Positions 21,680-31,352 of a DNA stretch of 31,352 nt are shown piece after piece. Numbering within the stretch: position 1 is the first letter of the stretch; each line of letters opens with the position of its first letter. The notes under the pieces were generated by a model. It was not told the origin of the DNA, ran no database searches, and saw nothing but the letters and a program-made list of their open reading frames with translations. A program made the position numbers and the translations under genes. The stretch is from Cudoniella acicularis (Eukaryota > Ascomycota > Leotiomycetes > Helotiales > Helotiaceae), in contig JAAMPI010000586.1 in NCBI GenBank assembly GCA_013054445.1, positions 1 to 31,352 on the forward strand, given 5' to 3'.

Positions 21680-24189
21680 TTAAAAGTCACCAAACCCTTG
21701 CCCAGTATTCCAGTTCCCATCCCAATCAAAATTTGGGTCAATACTGCTATCAAAAGAAGTGATCCCCGATGAATTTCCAGAGTTGAGTGTCCCTAGCCCC
21801 TCTTCCACACCTTGGAATATGCCTTTATCTGAGTTTCCACTGTCTGGAAATGTGAAAACCGGTAACTGCACAACTGATTCTGACCTTGCTATATGCGATG
21901 AGCTCATAGAATTGCGCTCACTGGTAGCTTTGTTCGAGTCTTGAGAAGATAAGAGTGCTGATATATCACTCGCGTAGCCCGAATCAGACGAACTGGTATA
22001 CCTGTGGCCAGATAAGGAAGCTGTCGAGAGTGGCAATTCCATGACGTCCTTTTGAGGTGGAGGTGGCCTCTGGAAAAAATTAGCAAGCTCATTTGTAGCT
22101 ATTTCCCCTGGAATTTGTGCCTCGATATCGGCATTAGAGATAACCTGCCCCCCTAAAGCAGTACCTAAAGGACTGGGTGCAGGCTTCTGGCGCAAATAGT
22201 TCGAGAAAATCCGATCTTGGCATTGTTGGATAATGCTTGTGAGTTGTCCTCGCAATTGCTCCTCGAGTGGTTGTGTCCCCTCATTAACAATAGTCTCAAT
22301 AGCACCTCGGAACATTCGAGGTAACTCCCGGCGCGAATATTCTTCGTAGAGGAATAATTCTACGTCTCGTGGCAGATCGACGTCCTCCTGGATTGGTTCG
22401 AAGTCTGTAGCTGTGGTTAGCATAGCATATATCATCCGAAATTGATCTTAGTCGTAAAGTGTATTGATTCAAACGGTTAGGGCCTGTGAATAAGTTGCTA
22501 GAGCCCTTGTCAAATATAGCAATGAAGGAAAAGCTCCTTACATGGGCTTGGAATCAGATCGCCGGGAAATATCAAACGGTACATCTCCCCCCATCTCTCC
22601 TCCTCGGTTTGATCTTTGCTCGTCTTCTTCCTGCTTCGGAGTCGCTTTTCGATGTTGGCGGTGATGCCTTCAGCTTCCTCCCCTAGACTTAGGTCGCATC
22701 CTTTAACAGCCTTCAGATGTTCGTCAACTTCTTCTGAATTGTTGAAAAGCATTTTGCACCGCTGACATTGAAAGATTCGATGATGTCGATACAAGTGTCC
22801 CCTAGGAGAGTGTTAGAATAGAATTCGTCGGAAAAGAAAGACAATAATGCTTACTTTACTCTGGCAACCGTCTCTAGAGGGGTTAGCGCACATGAGCGCC
22901 AATTGCTTTGCATGCAGTACTTCCGTGGATTGTTTTTGCGATATGGACAAGCAAACTTAACGCTCGGCTTATCAAAATCAATCGAAGATTTCTTCGTACG
23001 TTTCAGTCCCCGCTGGTCTCCGTCATCTGAATCATCGTCAGGCTCATTGTCTCGGCCCCTCTTCCCCGACCTCTGGCTCTTCTGAATTTTCGGGTTGTCT
23101 TGATTTTTTTTCGGGAGAGCTTGGATCAGAAGATGGTGATATCCCCTTTTCTGATACAGATGTAGAACCTGTATAATTCTGTATATTCCCAGCCCAGTCC
23201 TGATTGAAAAGTACCCAAAATTCCTTCATGATACGATTCACGAGTTGTAGCTTTGCGGGTGATAATACAGGCTTCACAAGAGCCAGTGAGTGCTCATCAT
23301 TACAGAGGGTGCTGATGTCTTCCAGTGCGTTGAATATTTCAGACCTGTTACTGCTCTCACTGGTGGTCTCAGCCCAGTCGGTCTCTTCTTCCGAGTAGCT
23401 AGACCCAGTCTCGGATTTAAGGTGGTCGTCATCTATACTTGCCAATTGGGACTGCTTAGAGCAACTTATATCCTGCTTAGAAGGATCTGGTGCTGGAGTT
23501 GATGACGCATTGTCTATTCCAGTGTCTGGTACCTGCAGTGGAGCTGATTCTGGGTTCTCGTTATCTGTAATAGACGGAATAAGACTGAAAGGACCACACA
23601 TTTCCAGGTCTGGGTCCGGGAAAGGGTTGGTGTCCAAGTTGCCAATCGAATCGAAACAGTCATGATGACTCAAATTTGGTTCGGTCGATGCTGAGCTAGC
23701 AGAAACATCACTATATTCAGATGGCATCCTCCGATGTGATGAGAATTGGAGAGGCCTCGACAACCATTCAGCGAAGTCGGAAAAGGTGGAAAAGGCGGCA
23801 CTTTCGGGTCCCAGCTCCCCATGTTGCTGAGCCACTGCATTCCAATCTTGCAACCCTGGGAACCGAGTTTGTGTGGACACGAGAGGTGATCCCGCATCAT
23901 ACACGAGTGGGTCTATAGCTCCTGCACTGTGTGTTGAAGGCTTTGTAGGCTGCTGCCTGATCGGTGACGGAGCTCCAACTTCACCTTGTGGTAATTTTGC
24001 CCTACTCGAATATGCGAGAGTAGGATACTGTGCTAGCAATGCGGTAGGTAGCACGTAGTTACCACTGATATCCATTGTAAAGTCGTTGGCGTCTATAGCA
24101 ATTAAGGGTGGCAGTCCAACAGAACTCTGATCCGACGCACTACGAGAGTCTTCGATCTCAGGATCCAAGTGATGTGGAGTCTCAGCCAT
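21680..24189 (-). CDS. C2H2-type zinc-finger protein with Ser-rich N-terminus
   Basis: Exons (minus): 24189-23169, 23098-22855, 22801-22542, 22410-21680, giving 751 residues; a second acceptor 6 nt inward (22404) would give 749. The Ser/Asp-rich N-terminal 340 residues include MKEFWVLFNQDWA. A basic stretch (KRGRDNEP, GLKRTKK) precedes the zinc region: FACPYRKNNPRKYC, then HLYRHHRIFQCQRCKMLF with NSEEVDEHLKAVKGC, then EAEGITANIEKRL and the RWGEMYRLIFPGD block. The order is a recurrent fungal C2H2-type family of unknown function. The tail (SSDSGYASDISALL) is Ser-rich and ends at TAA. The first join is ambiguous. Either an intron 23099-23168 (donor GTTCTA, branch CTGAT) is removed, or the sequence is continuous coding with a one-base slip in an A8 run (23104-23111 complement). 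Other introns are well supported. Confidence 0.82.
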
Positions 24190-25044
24190 AATGCTATGGA
24201 AGATGGGCCCGGATAATATTGGGAATTACAAAGGTGCTCGAATGTGATTCTGGAGGGGCTGGTTAGATGAAGATATGCCGGACAGCGGCTCGGGTCTAGG
24301 GTAGTCTTGGAAATAAAGTTGATTGGGAGTCACAAGTGGACTAAGTGCCAGCTGGACCTTCTGTGGACCTTCTGGTAACAATGTTAGTTAGATTACGATA
24401 TACCAGAGTGCTCTAGAGCCCGACCTTGAAGAAAACCAAGTCTGAATGACAAAATTGCAGCCGGCTGGCGTTCGAAGAGCGAACCGCAAATCTTGCTCTG
24501 CAGCGATAAATGAGAAAAGATCTAGGAACTAATCGATTCAAACTGAAATTGTCAGGCAGTATTCGAGACTCAGCAGAGAGCTAGCACGAATCTTCTCCAA
24601 GAATTTGGCCCGAAATGGTGAGAGGTTGAGGATCCGTCGTCTTTGCAACGAGGCTCGCAGTTGAGAGTTATGCACGCTCGCGCGTTACCGACTCGTACAG
24701 CAGGTTTTCGCTTACGACTTGTCGCAGTCAGCCTACCGCCGCAAGGCAGTAAGGCAGAAAAATCGGAGGTTTGGAAGCGAAATAAATAACGCCTATAGTA
24801 CGAGTAAGGCAGGCATGCTACTATGCAGCTCACGAAAATAAAATCTTTAGACGCGATTACTCTGCGGTGCAGCCTTGCAACTAAACGTGCTCCTCGTGAT
24901 GAGGATGCAGAGTTGCAGAGGAATTCGCGAGGCGAGAGTTTATTCGGTGATGCTTACTCGTAGTCAGGGTTTATCACAGCGGAGCAAGGATCCTGGCGGA
25001 CCCGAGGATCTGCCGGGGGCGGTGACCTGCTCTCTTCTTTCAGA
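24190..25044. other. 5' region of the second zinc-finger gene
   Basis: No gene seen. The part next to 24190 should contain the promoter and leader of the minus-strand gene. The first half of the HET relic that starts at 25045 is not recognisable here. The sequence CTTTCAG at 25037-25043 just before it looks like a former intron acceptor. Confidence 0.55.
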
Positions 25045-26020
25045 TGGATTGATGCAGTCTGCAATTATCAAGAAGATGTTCATGAACGAAATCATCAAGT
25101 CTTTGGGATAGGTGAGATCTACCAACGAGCTTTGGGTGTCATCGTCTGGCTTGGTCCGAGTTTTAGCGACGACGGTCATATGCTTGCAGCTGTTGAGCAT
25201 TGGTCCTCCAGAAAAAGACAAGCACTTCCTACAATTGGAAGCAAGGAAGATTTTCCACCCTCAGCGCTCGTTTCGTCCTTCGAATAGTTGTCTCCTAGCT
25301 AGGCCATGGAAGTCCACAAGTACCTTTCGAATTTCTTCCAACAAACGTATTAGTCACGATTATGGATATTACAAGAAGTATTGTTTGCGCATCGAATTCT
25401 CATTCAGAAAGGCACCGTTGTCGGTGTGACAGCCACCATTGTCTTCACCGCCGGCACAGGAGCACCCCTCGCGAGCGCCCTAGTAGCTAACAACGTTTCC
25501 CACGCTTTCGGAATATCCACCGCTGCCTTAGCGTCCGCAACAACTGCTGGCGTTATAAAAGCTGTTGGGGCGGGGCTCAGCATCTCTGCTACGGTGACGA
25601 TTATATCTGCGAGCTTGCTGGAGAAGGAGGGATATGTGACGGTTGGGCGGGGAGATAGATTCAATTATAATAACCTTCTCACTTCATTGTGGCAGCAATG
25701 TCATTGTACCAGGGCGTGGTATGATGCTGGAAGTAGGCAAATGGTCACGGAGGAGGTTTATATGAGGCCGGTTTTCATTGCGCCAATTTCCGGCCAGACT
25801 GCGGAGCATCAGACTCAGTGGTGGATGGATAAACCGGGCCATTACATTGTCAAGAGGACAAATTGCTTTTGAAGAAGGCTGGTGGAAGATAATGCATTCG
25901 GTGACCGAGCAGAGCACACTTGGTGACAATGAGCGTACAACAGATCTCCTCACCATGTCAAAGCAGCGATCAGTGTCTCTTCTCCTTTTTGGAGACTTCC
26001 TAGGCAGTTCTTTCTCATAG
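25045..26020 (+). pseudogene. HET-domain relic joined to a Gly/Ala-rich hydrophobic segment
   Basis: From TGG 25045 one frame reads WIDAVCNYQEDVHERNHQVF, then GEIYQRALGVIVWLGPSFSD, the second HET block, and later SRLWILQEVLFAHRI, the third. Three in-frame TAG stops (25285, 25300, 25351) interrupt it; the last stands one residue before SRLWILQ. The same frame then runs open to 25872 through a Gly/Ala/Thr-rich hydrophobic stretch (VANNVSHAFGIS, AVGAGLSISATVTIISAS) and a polar part containing EGYVTVGRGDRFNYNN and QQCHCTRAWYD. Another frame to 26020 holds FEEGWWKIMHSVTEQ, suggesting a late frameshift near 25860. The first HET block (YALSY-WG type) is absent. The C-terminal segment is not a family I recognise; its small-residue pattern suggests membrane insertion. 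It may be one degraded gene or two fused pieces. Confidence 0.75.
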
Positions 26021-26695
26021 AATCAGCGGTCTAGTTGTAAATCTTAGCCGTCAAACCAGGGATATTAATTCCACAGGGTTGGTTTTCCTCTGCTGCCGCG
26101 TCTGTCGGAGTTCCACCCAATTCTCTACCATCACCTCCTTTCCCAAAGCTGTAAAGTCGTTCGCCTTGAAATCCAGCCTGTTAAGTAACTGGCCATTCGA
26201 GATTGGCTCAAGCACCAAGTGATTATTTGGTCTATAATTGTCAACACATGAAAATATTTGAGACGAGGTAGCAGAACTGACCAAAGTAATGCACCCCAAG
26301 CCTGTCAATGTGCGCGAGTGCTATATCAAACTCCGACGGAACTTACAGGGCTTTTTAAAGCATTTATGCACGAATTTGAAGCCTCAACCTTGATATAATA
26401 CAAGAGAAATGGGGGGGAAAGGGTACTAAATCTAGGACTAGGAGTAGTGTTTGTCTTTGCTAGTGAGGGTGCTAGGGGCAATGAGGAGTGTGTGTAAGGG
26501 GTCTTCGCTCATTAGCTAAAGTTTAACAATAAAATAGCTGGGTAATTAACACACGAGAATCCAAAATATAGCGAGATCACTATTAACAAGCGCAGGTTAA
26601 TGTAGTCGTGAGTTCTTATTACTTAAACAGAGGGTATAATAGCAAAAGGAAAACAAAACCAAGGAGCAAATTAACAAAGCGGGCAGAGAGACGAC
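26021..26695. other. Intergenic stretch without a supported gene
   Basis: A minus-strand open frame at 26308-26051 (85 codons, begins TTG, no ATG) could be an orphan exon, but has no recognisable motif or splice partners. Otherwise nothing seen. The part next to 26695 is the 3' flank of the channel gene. Confidence 0.5.
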
Positions 26696-28753
26696 TTAAG
26701 AGGGTCGGAAACCCCGCATCTCTCTGCTATCCCTTGTCTCTTGATACAAATGGGATTCTTCCTCCTCATTATCAGATTGCTTCCTTAAAACTCCTGCCAA
26801 TCTTTCAAGAATCCACTCTGCCTCACTTTCTTTGAGCAGAGGGCTCATTGGACTGAGCCAAATGCTCGGTCTGTCGTCTTTGCCATGGTTTTCATTATTT
26901 GTCGAGGGTGCAACTTGAAAGACGTTAATTCTGCTTTCCATAGTCGAAAAAAGAAGTGTCACGTACCTAACCCAATTAATCGCAGAAAATATTGCCACTC
27001 CCCATAACTGTATTCCTTCGGTGGTAATTCTCTGCTGTCTGCGAGCACATTGCTTATCTCCCTAGGAATAATATACTGATAAAAATATGTATCTCTCTTG
27101 ATAGTTTTGCCAAACTTGCTTTTTTCGCGGTTATCTTCGTGTTGGTTCCCGTTCCCGGCCGGAGAGGTCATCCCAATTTCTGTGAAAGGATCAGTTCTTG
27201 TTCATTTAAGCCAATTGCTGAACTCACCTAGCTCGAGCTGCTCGACGACGTCTTCCATCCTTTGCTCCCTCGTTGATCTCATACTCAAAGTCCTCACCAT
27301 CTTCTTGATTTGTTTTTTCTCTGGCAAAATTGTCTAAGATCCGGCCAGGAGAAGCAGATCCCGGAGTTCACTGAAAAGAGTGTCTGCCGAGTTCGCGATG
27401 GTAATCGTAAGAATCGGAATAGCGAGCAGTGTCCAAAGCACGAAAAATGGTTTTGCGGAGTTTGTTGTAGGTACAAAATCGCCATAGCCAACGGTAAGGA
27501 GAGCACCAAAGGCGAAGTAGATGGAAATGACATAATTCCAATCCTGGGTTGTCTCAGAAGCTTGGAAAATAGACGCACCCCCTAGCCAAAGACCTGCGGT
27601 TCCCATGATTGAGGCAGCAAGACCAATCCACCTGGCTCTTCTTCCAGAGGTCTTCTGCAGTCTGCGCATGACTTTGTATTCGTGTTCATCCCGACTCTCA
27701 TCTGGAAGTCGTTTTGGCTGGATTTTGGCCGCTTTTTTCCCGCTTTGACGAATTCGATGAGACATTATTTTCGTTTCCCGCTGAAGCATTGTCACTTCTA
27801 CACAGCTTTTCGCCCTCTCGAGAAGTTCGCTGATCGAGCCGATTTCCATCCCGACCATGACAACGCCGCCGAGCGCATATGGGATGAATAAAAGTCGTCC
27901 TAATTCAGTCTTAGGCGAATATTCTCCCCCAAGTCCAATTGTTAGAATTGTGAAGTCTGCCCAGAACGCCCCATTGAGGAATAGCCAGCCTTCGATTCTC
28001 GAGAAAATAGTGGCGCCAAGGAGAAGGTAGAAGATCAACGCCACTTGTTGGAGGAGTAATGTCCGTTCCAGCTTGCCAATGCTGAGTTCCTTCACATAGT
28101 ATTTCCTGTGTGCTCCGTACAGAAGGAGTGCGATATTGATAGATATCAGGAAGCAAAGTGCCGATGCCATGATGGCATAGAAGAATGGCTGTGTAAATGT
28201 GAAGTCTCCAACACCATGTAGGCGTTCAAACGCAGCATATATGATGATCGCTATGAGGACAAGAGATGTAAGGAAGCATCCAATCGTCGCCGCTGCTTGG
28301 GCAGCCATAAAAGGAAGTCGGCTACCGAATTGTAGGAAAAGGACGAGGTTCGATACTATGCCACATCCAAGGCAAATTGCATTTATTGAAATGAGCCTGT
28401 CCACACAGAAATTGGTCTCAGAATATGAAACAGGTATAGATTATAACCATTTACTTGCCATGCTGGATTTTCAATCAGTTGCAGATTTCTATCTTTCACG
28501 GCGAACCTCCATGGCTGGGTGAGAGAGCAGATGCTAAATGCATTCGCTATGGGAAGAAAGCTCCCTGCAATGAGGGGGAATACTTTGGATACGAAAATCC
28601 ACCTTCTAAAATAAATTTTAGTATCAAATAAGGGTTGCAGTTAAAAAGTAGGATCCCATACCCAGTTTTCAAACTCAGTGCAGAGTCATCTTGCTCCGCT
28701 GAGCTCCAAAAGATTTCGTCATGTTCAGCTGTTGATGATGGAATCACGTTCAT
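26696..28753 (-). CDS. TOK1: TOK1-type two-pore outward-rectifier K+ channel with internal TAG
   Basis: Fungal potassium channel of the plasma membrane with eight spans and two pore loops. Exons (minus): 28753-28662, 28605-28459, 28396-27228, 27179-26972, 26930-26696; 617 codons including stop. Marks: WIFVSKVFPLIAGSFLPIAN opening the first span, ENPAWLISINAICLG, pore 1 TIGLGGEYSP (232-241), pore 2 LLTVGYGDFVPTTNSAKPFF (TVGYGD 381-386). The conserved cytosolic tail reads KFGKTIKRDTYFYQYI, EYSYGEWQYFLRLIG and SEAEWILERLAGVL. Intron 28397-28458 is a GC-AG intron (donor GCAAGT); no GT donor keeps the frame. Codon 434 (27334-27336) is TAG, directly after LLLLAGS. The same frame continues as TILPEKKQIKKM into the family tail, so the stop is premature. 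A channel ending there would keep both pores and lose about 180 tail residues. The last intron is only 41 nt. Divergent from the MARVEL-like gene. Confidence 0.88.
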
Positions 28754-29294
28754 ATCTAATGCAGGACCCTTATACTCTAGGGAAATTGGTGGGCAAAATT
28801 GTAGTGGCTGGGGAAAAGTGACTTCTCGCGAAGTGAAGTGGTGGGGGTTTCGAGGGAATGCTGTCTAAGGAATGTACCTGCATTCCACAAAGGCTGAAGT
28901 ACCGAGGCCGAAAGCACTTCCCAACGTTTTCACATCAGACCATTGAGGCATGTGATCCGGAATCGTCAAGTCCTATTTCCTCTAGAAACGTTGCTGTTCT
29001 TGGTTGCGGCAGGTTACCCAAACTCGCTGACGAGGAAAGAGCGAACAAGGAAACCAACGGACACTGCCCCCATTGCCGATCTCCTAATTTCTACTCACAA
29101 ACATCCGAGACCGAATAGCGAGGGCTGGATGCAGGTAAAATCAACGAATGCGATCGAGCGCCTTCTTTGAAAGAGTAAATGAAAGAAATAAAACCCGACA
29201 TGGAGTGCCAACATGATCTCCAGAACCTTACCACGAAAATCTCAGTAATTTACACCCCTCATTGTCAACATTTTTACATAGATTCAAACTCGCA
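28754..29294. promoter_or_regulatory. Divergent promoter region, channel and MARVEL-like gene
   Basis: 541 bp between two start codons facing away from each other. Open frames here (28858-29118, 28943-29170) are unsupported. No specific binding site is recognised. Confidence 0.5.
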
Positions 29295-30091
29295 ATGGGT
29301 ACCGCATCGACAGTCATCAATGTCATCCTCCGGTTCGGCGAATTGTGCAGCGCTGCTATTGTTCTCGGCATCCTCTCGAGATTCACATATCTCGTAGACC
29401 AAGGACATGGCAGTGTCGACTCCAAAATCATTTACGCCATGACCATAGCCGGTATCAGCATAGTGTTCTCGATTATCTTTTTCCCACCACTTCGTTACGT
29501 TTGGTGGTGTTTCCCGCTTGACTTTGCCATATTCATCATGTGGATGGTTGCTTTTGGTCTTCTCGAAAATGTAAGTGTGCTAGCTTAAACGTCCTCGGAA
29601 CTTCAAAGCATGGTGGAAACTGACCTCTTCAGGTTGGTGGCGGAGCTTGTAACTCTTTTTGGTCATGGAACTATTGGGGATATTATTGGGGAGGGTATTA
29701 CGTCAACTACTCTCCTGCCGCTCTCAGGTTCAATACCGTCAACTACGCTGGATGTTCGACATGGAGAACTATGCTTGCTTTCGGCTTTATTGGAGGAATG
29801 GGATGGCTTGTGAGCTCAATGCTCGTAAGTCTTAAACTATTGGTCTTTTGATTTTTGCTGATATATTTTTCAAGGGGGTATACAAAATCGCTACCCGAAA
29901 CGACAAGGATGAAGATGCTATAGCTCGAAACAATCTTGAAGTTGGGTAAGCTCTTGACTTCAATTTTCTCTTGAATTGCATTAAATGAATTGTGTAGCAA
30001 TCAAAAGGGCCCAATCAATGGCGGGTCAGCACCTCACACTGACGGAGCTACGGCACTTGTGGCGGAGCAACCTGCTACAACTGCCCCATGA
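29295..30091 (+). CDS. MARVEL-like four-span membrane protein
   Basis: Exons 29295-29570, 29633-29824, 29875-29945 and 29998-30091 give 210 residues. Four hydrophobic spans are predicted: about 8-34 (VINVILRFGELCSAAIVLGI), 45-67 (YAMTIAGISIVFSIIFFPPL), 72-91 (FPLDFAIFIMWMVAFGLL) and about 135-158 (MLAFGFIGGMGWLVSSM). This fits fungal MARVEL-domain proteins, which tend to sit in plasma-membrane or secretory membranes and help organise them. The loop before span 4 is strikingly aromatic (SFWSWNYWGYYWGGYYVNY, about 100-118) and flanked by two Cys (98 and near 130) that could form a disulfide. The hydrophilic tail (KDEDAIARNN, then Gly/Ala/Pro-rich) should be cytosolic. All introns have standard ends and keep phase. 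Specific role unknown. Confidence 0.87.
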
Positions 30092-31016
30092 CTATCTTCG
30101 GCAGCCCAAATAGGACGCTCTGGGGTGATGGGAAGTTATTAATGAGTTGAATTTGCGGATTTGTTGCATTTGGATGTTTGGAACAATGTCTGGGAGTTTT
30201 GGGATGTTTTAAAAATCTGGATATGATCATTTTTCTTAGCTGGTTCCATTTTTCATGAAAACATAACAATGTCATGTAACCTTAGCATCTAATTATTAAT
30301 CTAATCTGAGTTGAGAGGGTTTTCAATAATAAACATTCTTTCAGAGGCCCTGAGAAATCTAGCTCATGAGTCAAGATATCATTGCCTGTCCACGATTGCC
30401 GTTCAAAATCAAAGTATACTGCTCTAGTTAAATAGTTTAAGAATTAGAATATTGCATTTAAAAAGGTAGAAAGAGATTGTGACCAAGCCGGGCGGCAAAA
30501 TCTGACCTAAAAAGCTGTCGATATGCTAAGACCGTCGCTCTTTGTTAACAACGTCCAGCTAGTGAAATCAATTTAACAACCTACAGCATGATTCACAAAC
30601 AATATTCAAATACCAAGATTTAACACTGTTTCACTCTTCGCACGCATAAAATAGTGAATAATCCCCCCGCATATTAACGTGACACAACGCACATATTTTT
30701 CCAGAACCTTCCCCACAATCAATCAATCAATTAATCAATCACCTCACTGGGCTAACCCTGCCACCGCAGCAGCCAAGCACCTGATTTTGCCACCACAACG
30801 TCACCGTCACCAACTCACACAGACAACTACAAAAGCCTAAATACTAGCACAACTGTATCCCGATCTCTATACCACATCCTTTCCACTGAATATCCACCAC
30901 AAAATTTAACCAATCAACCCACACACAACCGTAAAAGGCTTGGACTAGTACAGAACATCAACTCCATTGCGATCTCCACACCACAATACTTCCACAACAC
31001 ATCCAACCCACCAAAA
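30092..31016. other. Intergenic region and leader of the last gene
   Basis: No gene seen. The C/A-rich final 300 bases look like a promoter and 5' leader. They contain two related blocks of about 75 nt (from 30831 and 30933). Confidence 0.55.
30717..30740 (+). repeat. AATC simple repeat
   Basis: Short imperfect run of AATC units in the presumed promoter of the gene starting at 31017. Confidence 0.7.
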
Positions 31017-31352
31017 ATGCCATCCTCAAACCCCACCACCAAAACCACCCCTCAATCCCAACCAAAACTAACCCTCAAAACCCTAACAACAACAAGCAAA
31101 CAAGTCCTCCGCGACGCGCGCGAGCTCCAAAAAACAGGCCTCACCCTCCCCGATATCATCTACAATTATCGCATTGAAAATGGGCGGCTTGTAAGAAAAT
31201 GGGAGAGAGAGGGGAGTGTTAGTGGGAGTGAATGTGATAGCGACAGCGAGGAAACTGAGTTGGGAAAGAAGGGAGAGGGGGAAAGGGAGGTGAAGGTTTG
31301 GAGACGGATGTCGATGCGTGTCTCTGGCGGGGGACAGGGAAAGGAGATGGGA
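31017..31352 (+). CDS. Unrecognised protein, N-terminal 112 residues
   Basis: An ATG with an A-rich context (CAAAAATG) opens a frame that stays open to the window edge. The first 24 residues are Thr/Pro/Gln/Lys-rich (MPSSNPTTKTTPQSQPKLTL). A probable helical block follows: KQVLRDARELQKTGLTLPDI and IYNYRIENGRLVRKWE. Then comes a strongly charged part with Ser/Asp/Glu (SECDSDSEETE) and Lys/Glu runs. I do not recognise the family. An intron may begin before the window ends, for instance at GTAAG near 31191, so the later residues are less certain. Confidence 0.5.
   Translation, partial: MPSSNPTTKTTPQSQPKLTLKTLTTTSKQVLRDARELQKTGLTLPDIIYNYRIENGRLVRKWEREGSVSGSECDSDSEETELGKKGEGEREVKVWRRMSMRVSGGGQGKEMG

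Noticed and set aside
24570..24833. 87-codon minus-strand frame upstream of the second zinc-finger gene
   Set aside because: Low-complexity composition without motif; more likely leader or promoter sequence.
26051..26308. 85-codon minus-strand frame
   Set aside because: Begins with TTG, has no ATG or clear splice partner, and resembles no family I know. It could be an orphan exon but cannot be supported.
28858..29170. Two overlapping frames between the channel and the MARVEL-like gene
   Set aside because: Overlapping random frames in a divergent promoter, without motifs.

Overview
The window looks like nuclear DNA of a filamentous ascomycete (Pezizomycotina; a finer assignment is not safe from sequence alone). 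Genes carry many short GT-AG introns (about 41-90 nt) with CTRAY-like branch sites. HET-domain relics typical of Pezizomycotina are present, and there are AT-rich repeat islands. Exon structures below were built by hand from splice signals, phase and protein-family motifs. Each full model closes to a whole number of codons.

Layout. 1-3753 (+): 3' two-thirds of a PDR-type (ABC-G) multidrug transporter, intron-rich, with a one-base frameshift in a T run. 3754-5093: no gene apart from a degenerate tRNA-like B-box remnant. 5094-7104 (+): decayed HET-domain gene. 7105-8818: repeat island with a long fold-back, tandem repeats and hairpins. 8819-10863 (+): multi-finger C2H2 protein. 11506-13446 (-): MFS sugar porter. 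14538-17104 (-): secreted GH3 glycosidase. 18281-20765 (+): intracellular GH31 alpha-xylosidase. 21680-24189 (-): a second, unrelated C2H2-type protein. 25045-26020 (+): HET-domain relic fused to a Gly/Ala-rich hydrophobic segment. 26696-28753 (-): TOK1-type potassium channel with an internal TAG. 29295-30091 (+): four-helix MARVEL-like membrane protein. 31017-31352 (+): start of an unrecognised gene.

The most coherent system is the carbohydrate block at 11.5-20.8 kb. It holds a secreted GH3, a sugar porter and a cytosolic GH31 with the complete YicI-type alpha-xylosidase signature. Together they could take xyloglucan oligosaccharides (or isoprimeverose) from outside the cell to glucose and xylose inside it. 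By eye, the only three exact copies of the XlnR/XYR1 core GGCTAAA in the window lie in the promoters of these three genes.

A second theme is single-base damage in otherwise well-kept genes: a T-run frameshift in the ABC gene, a lost 3' splice AG in the sugar porter, an in-frame TAG in TOK1, and TAG stops in both HET relics. These may be real decay, possibly RIP-related, or consensus errors of the assembly. Reads or RNA would tell them apart.
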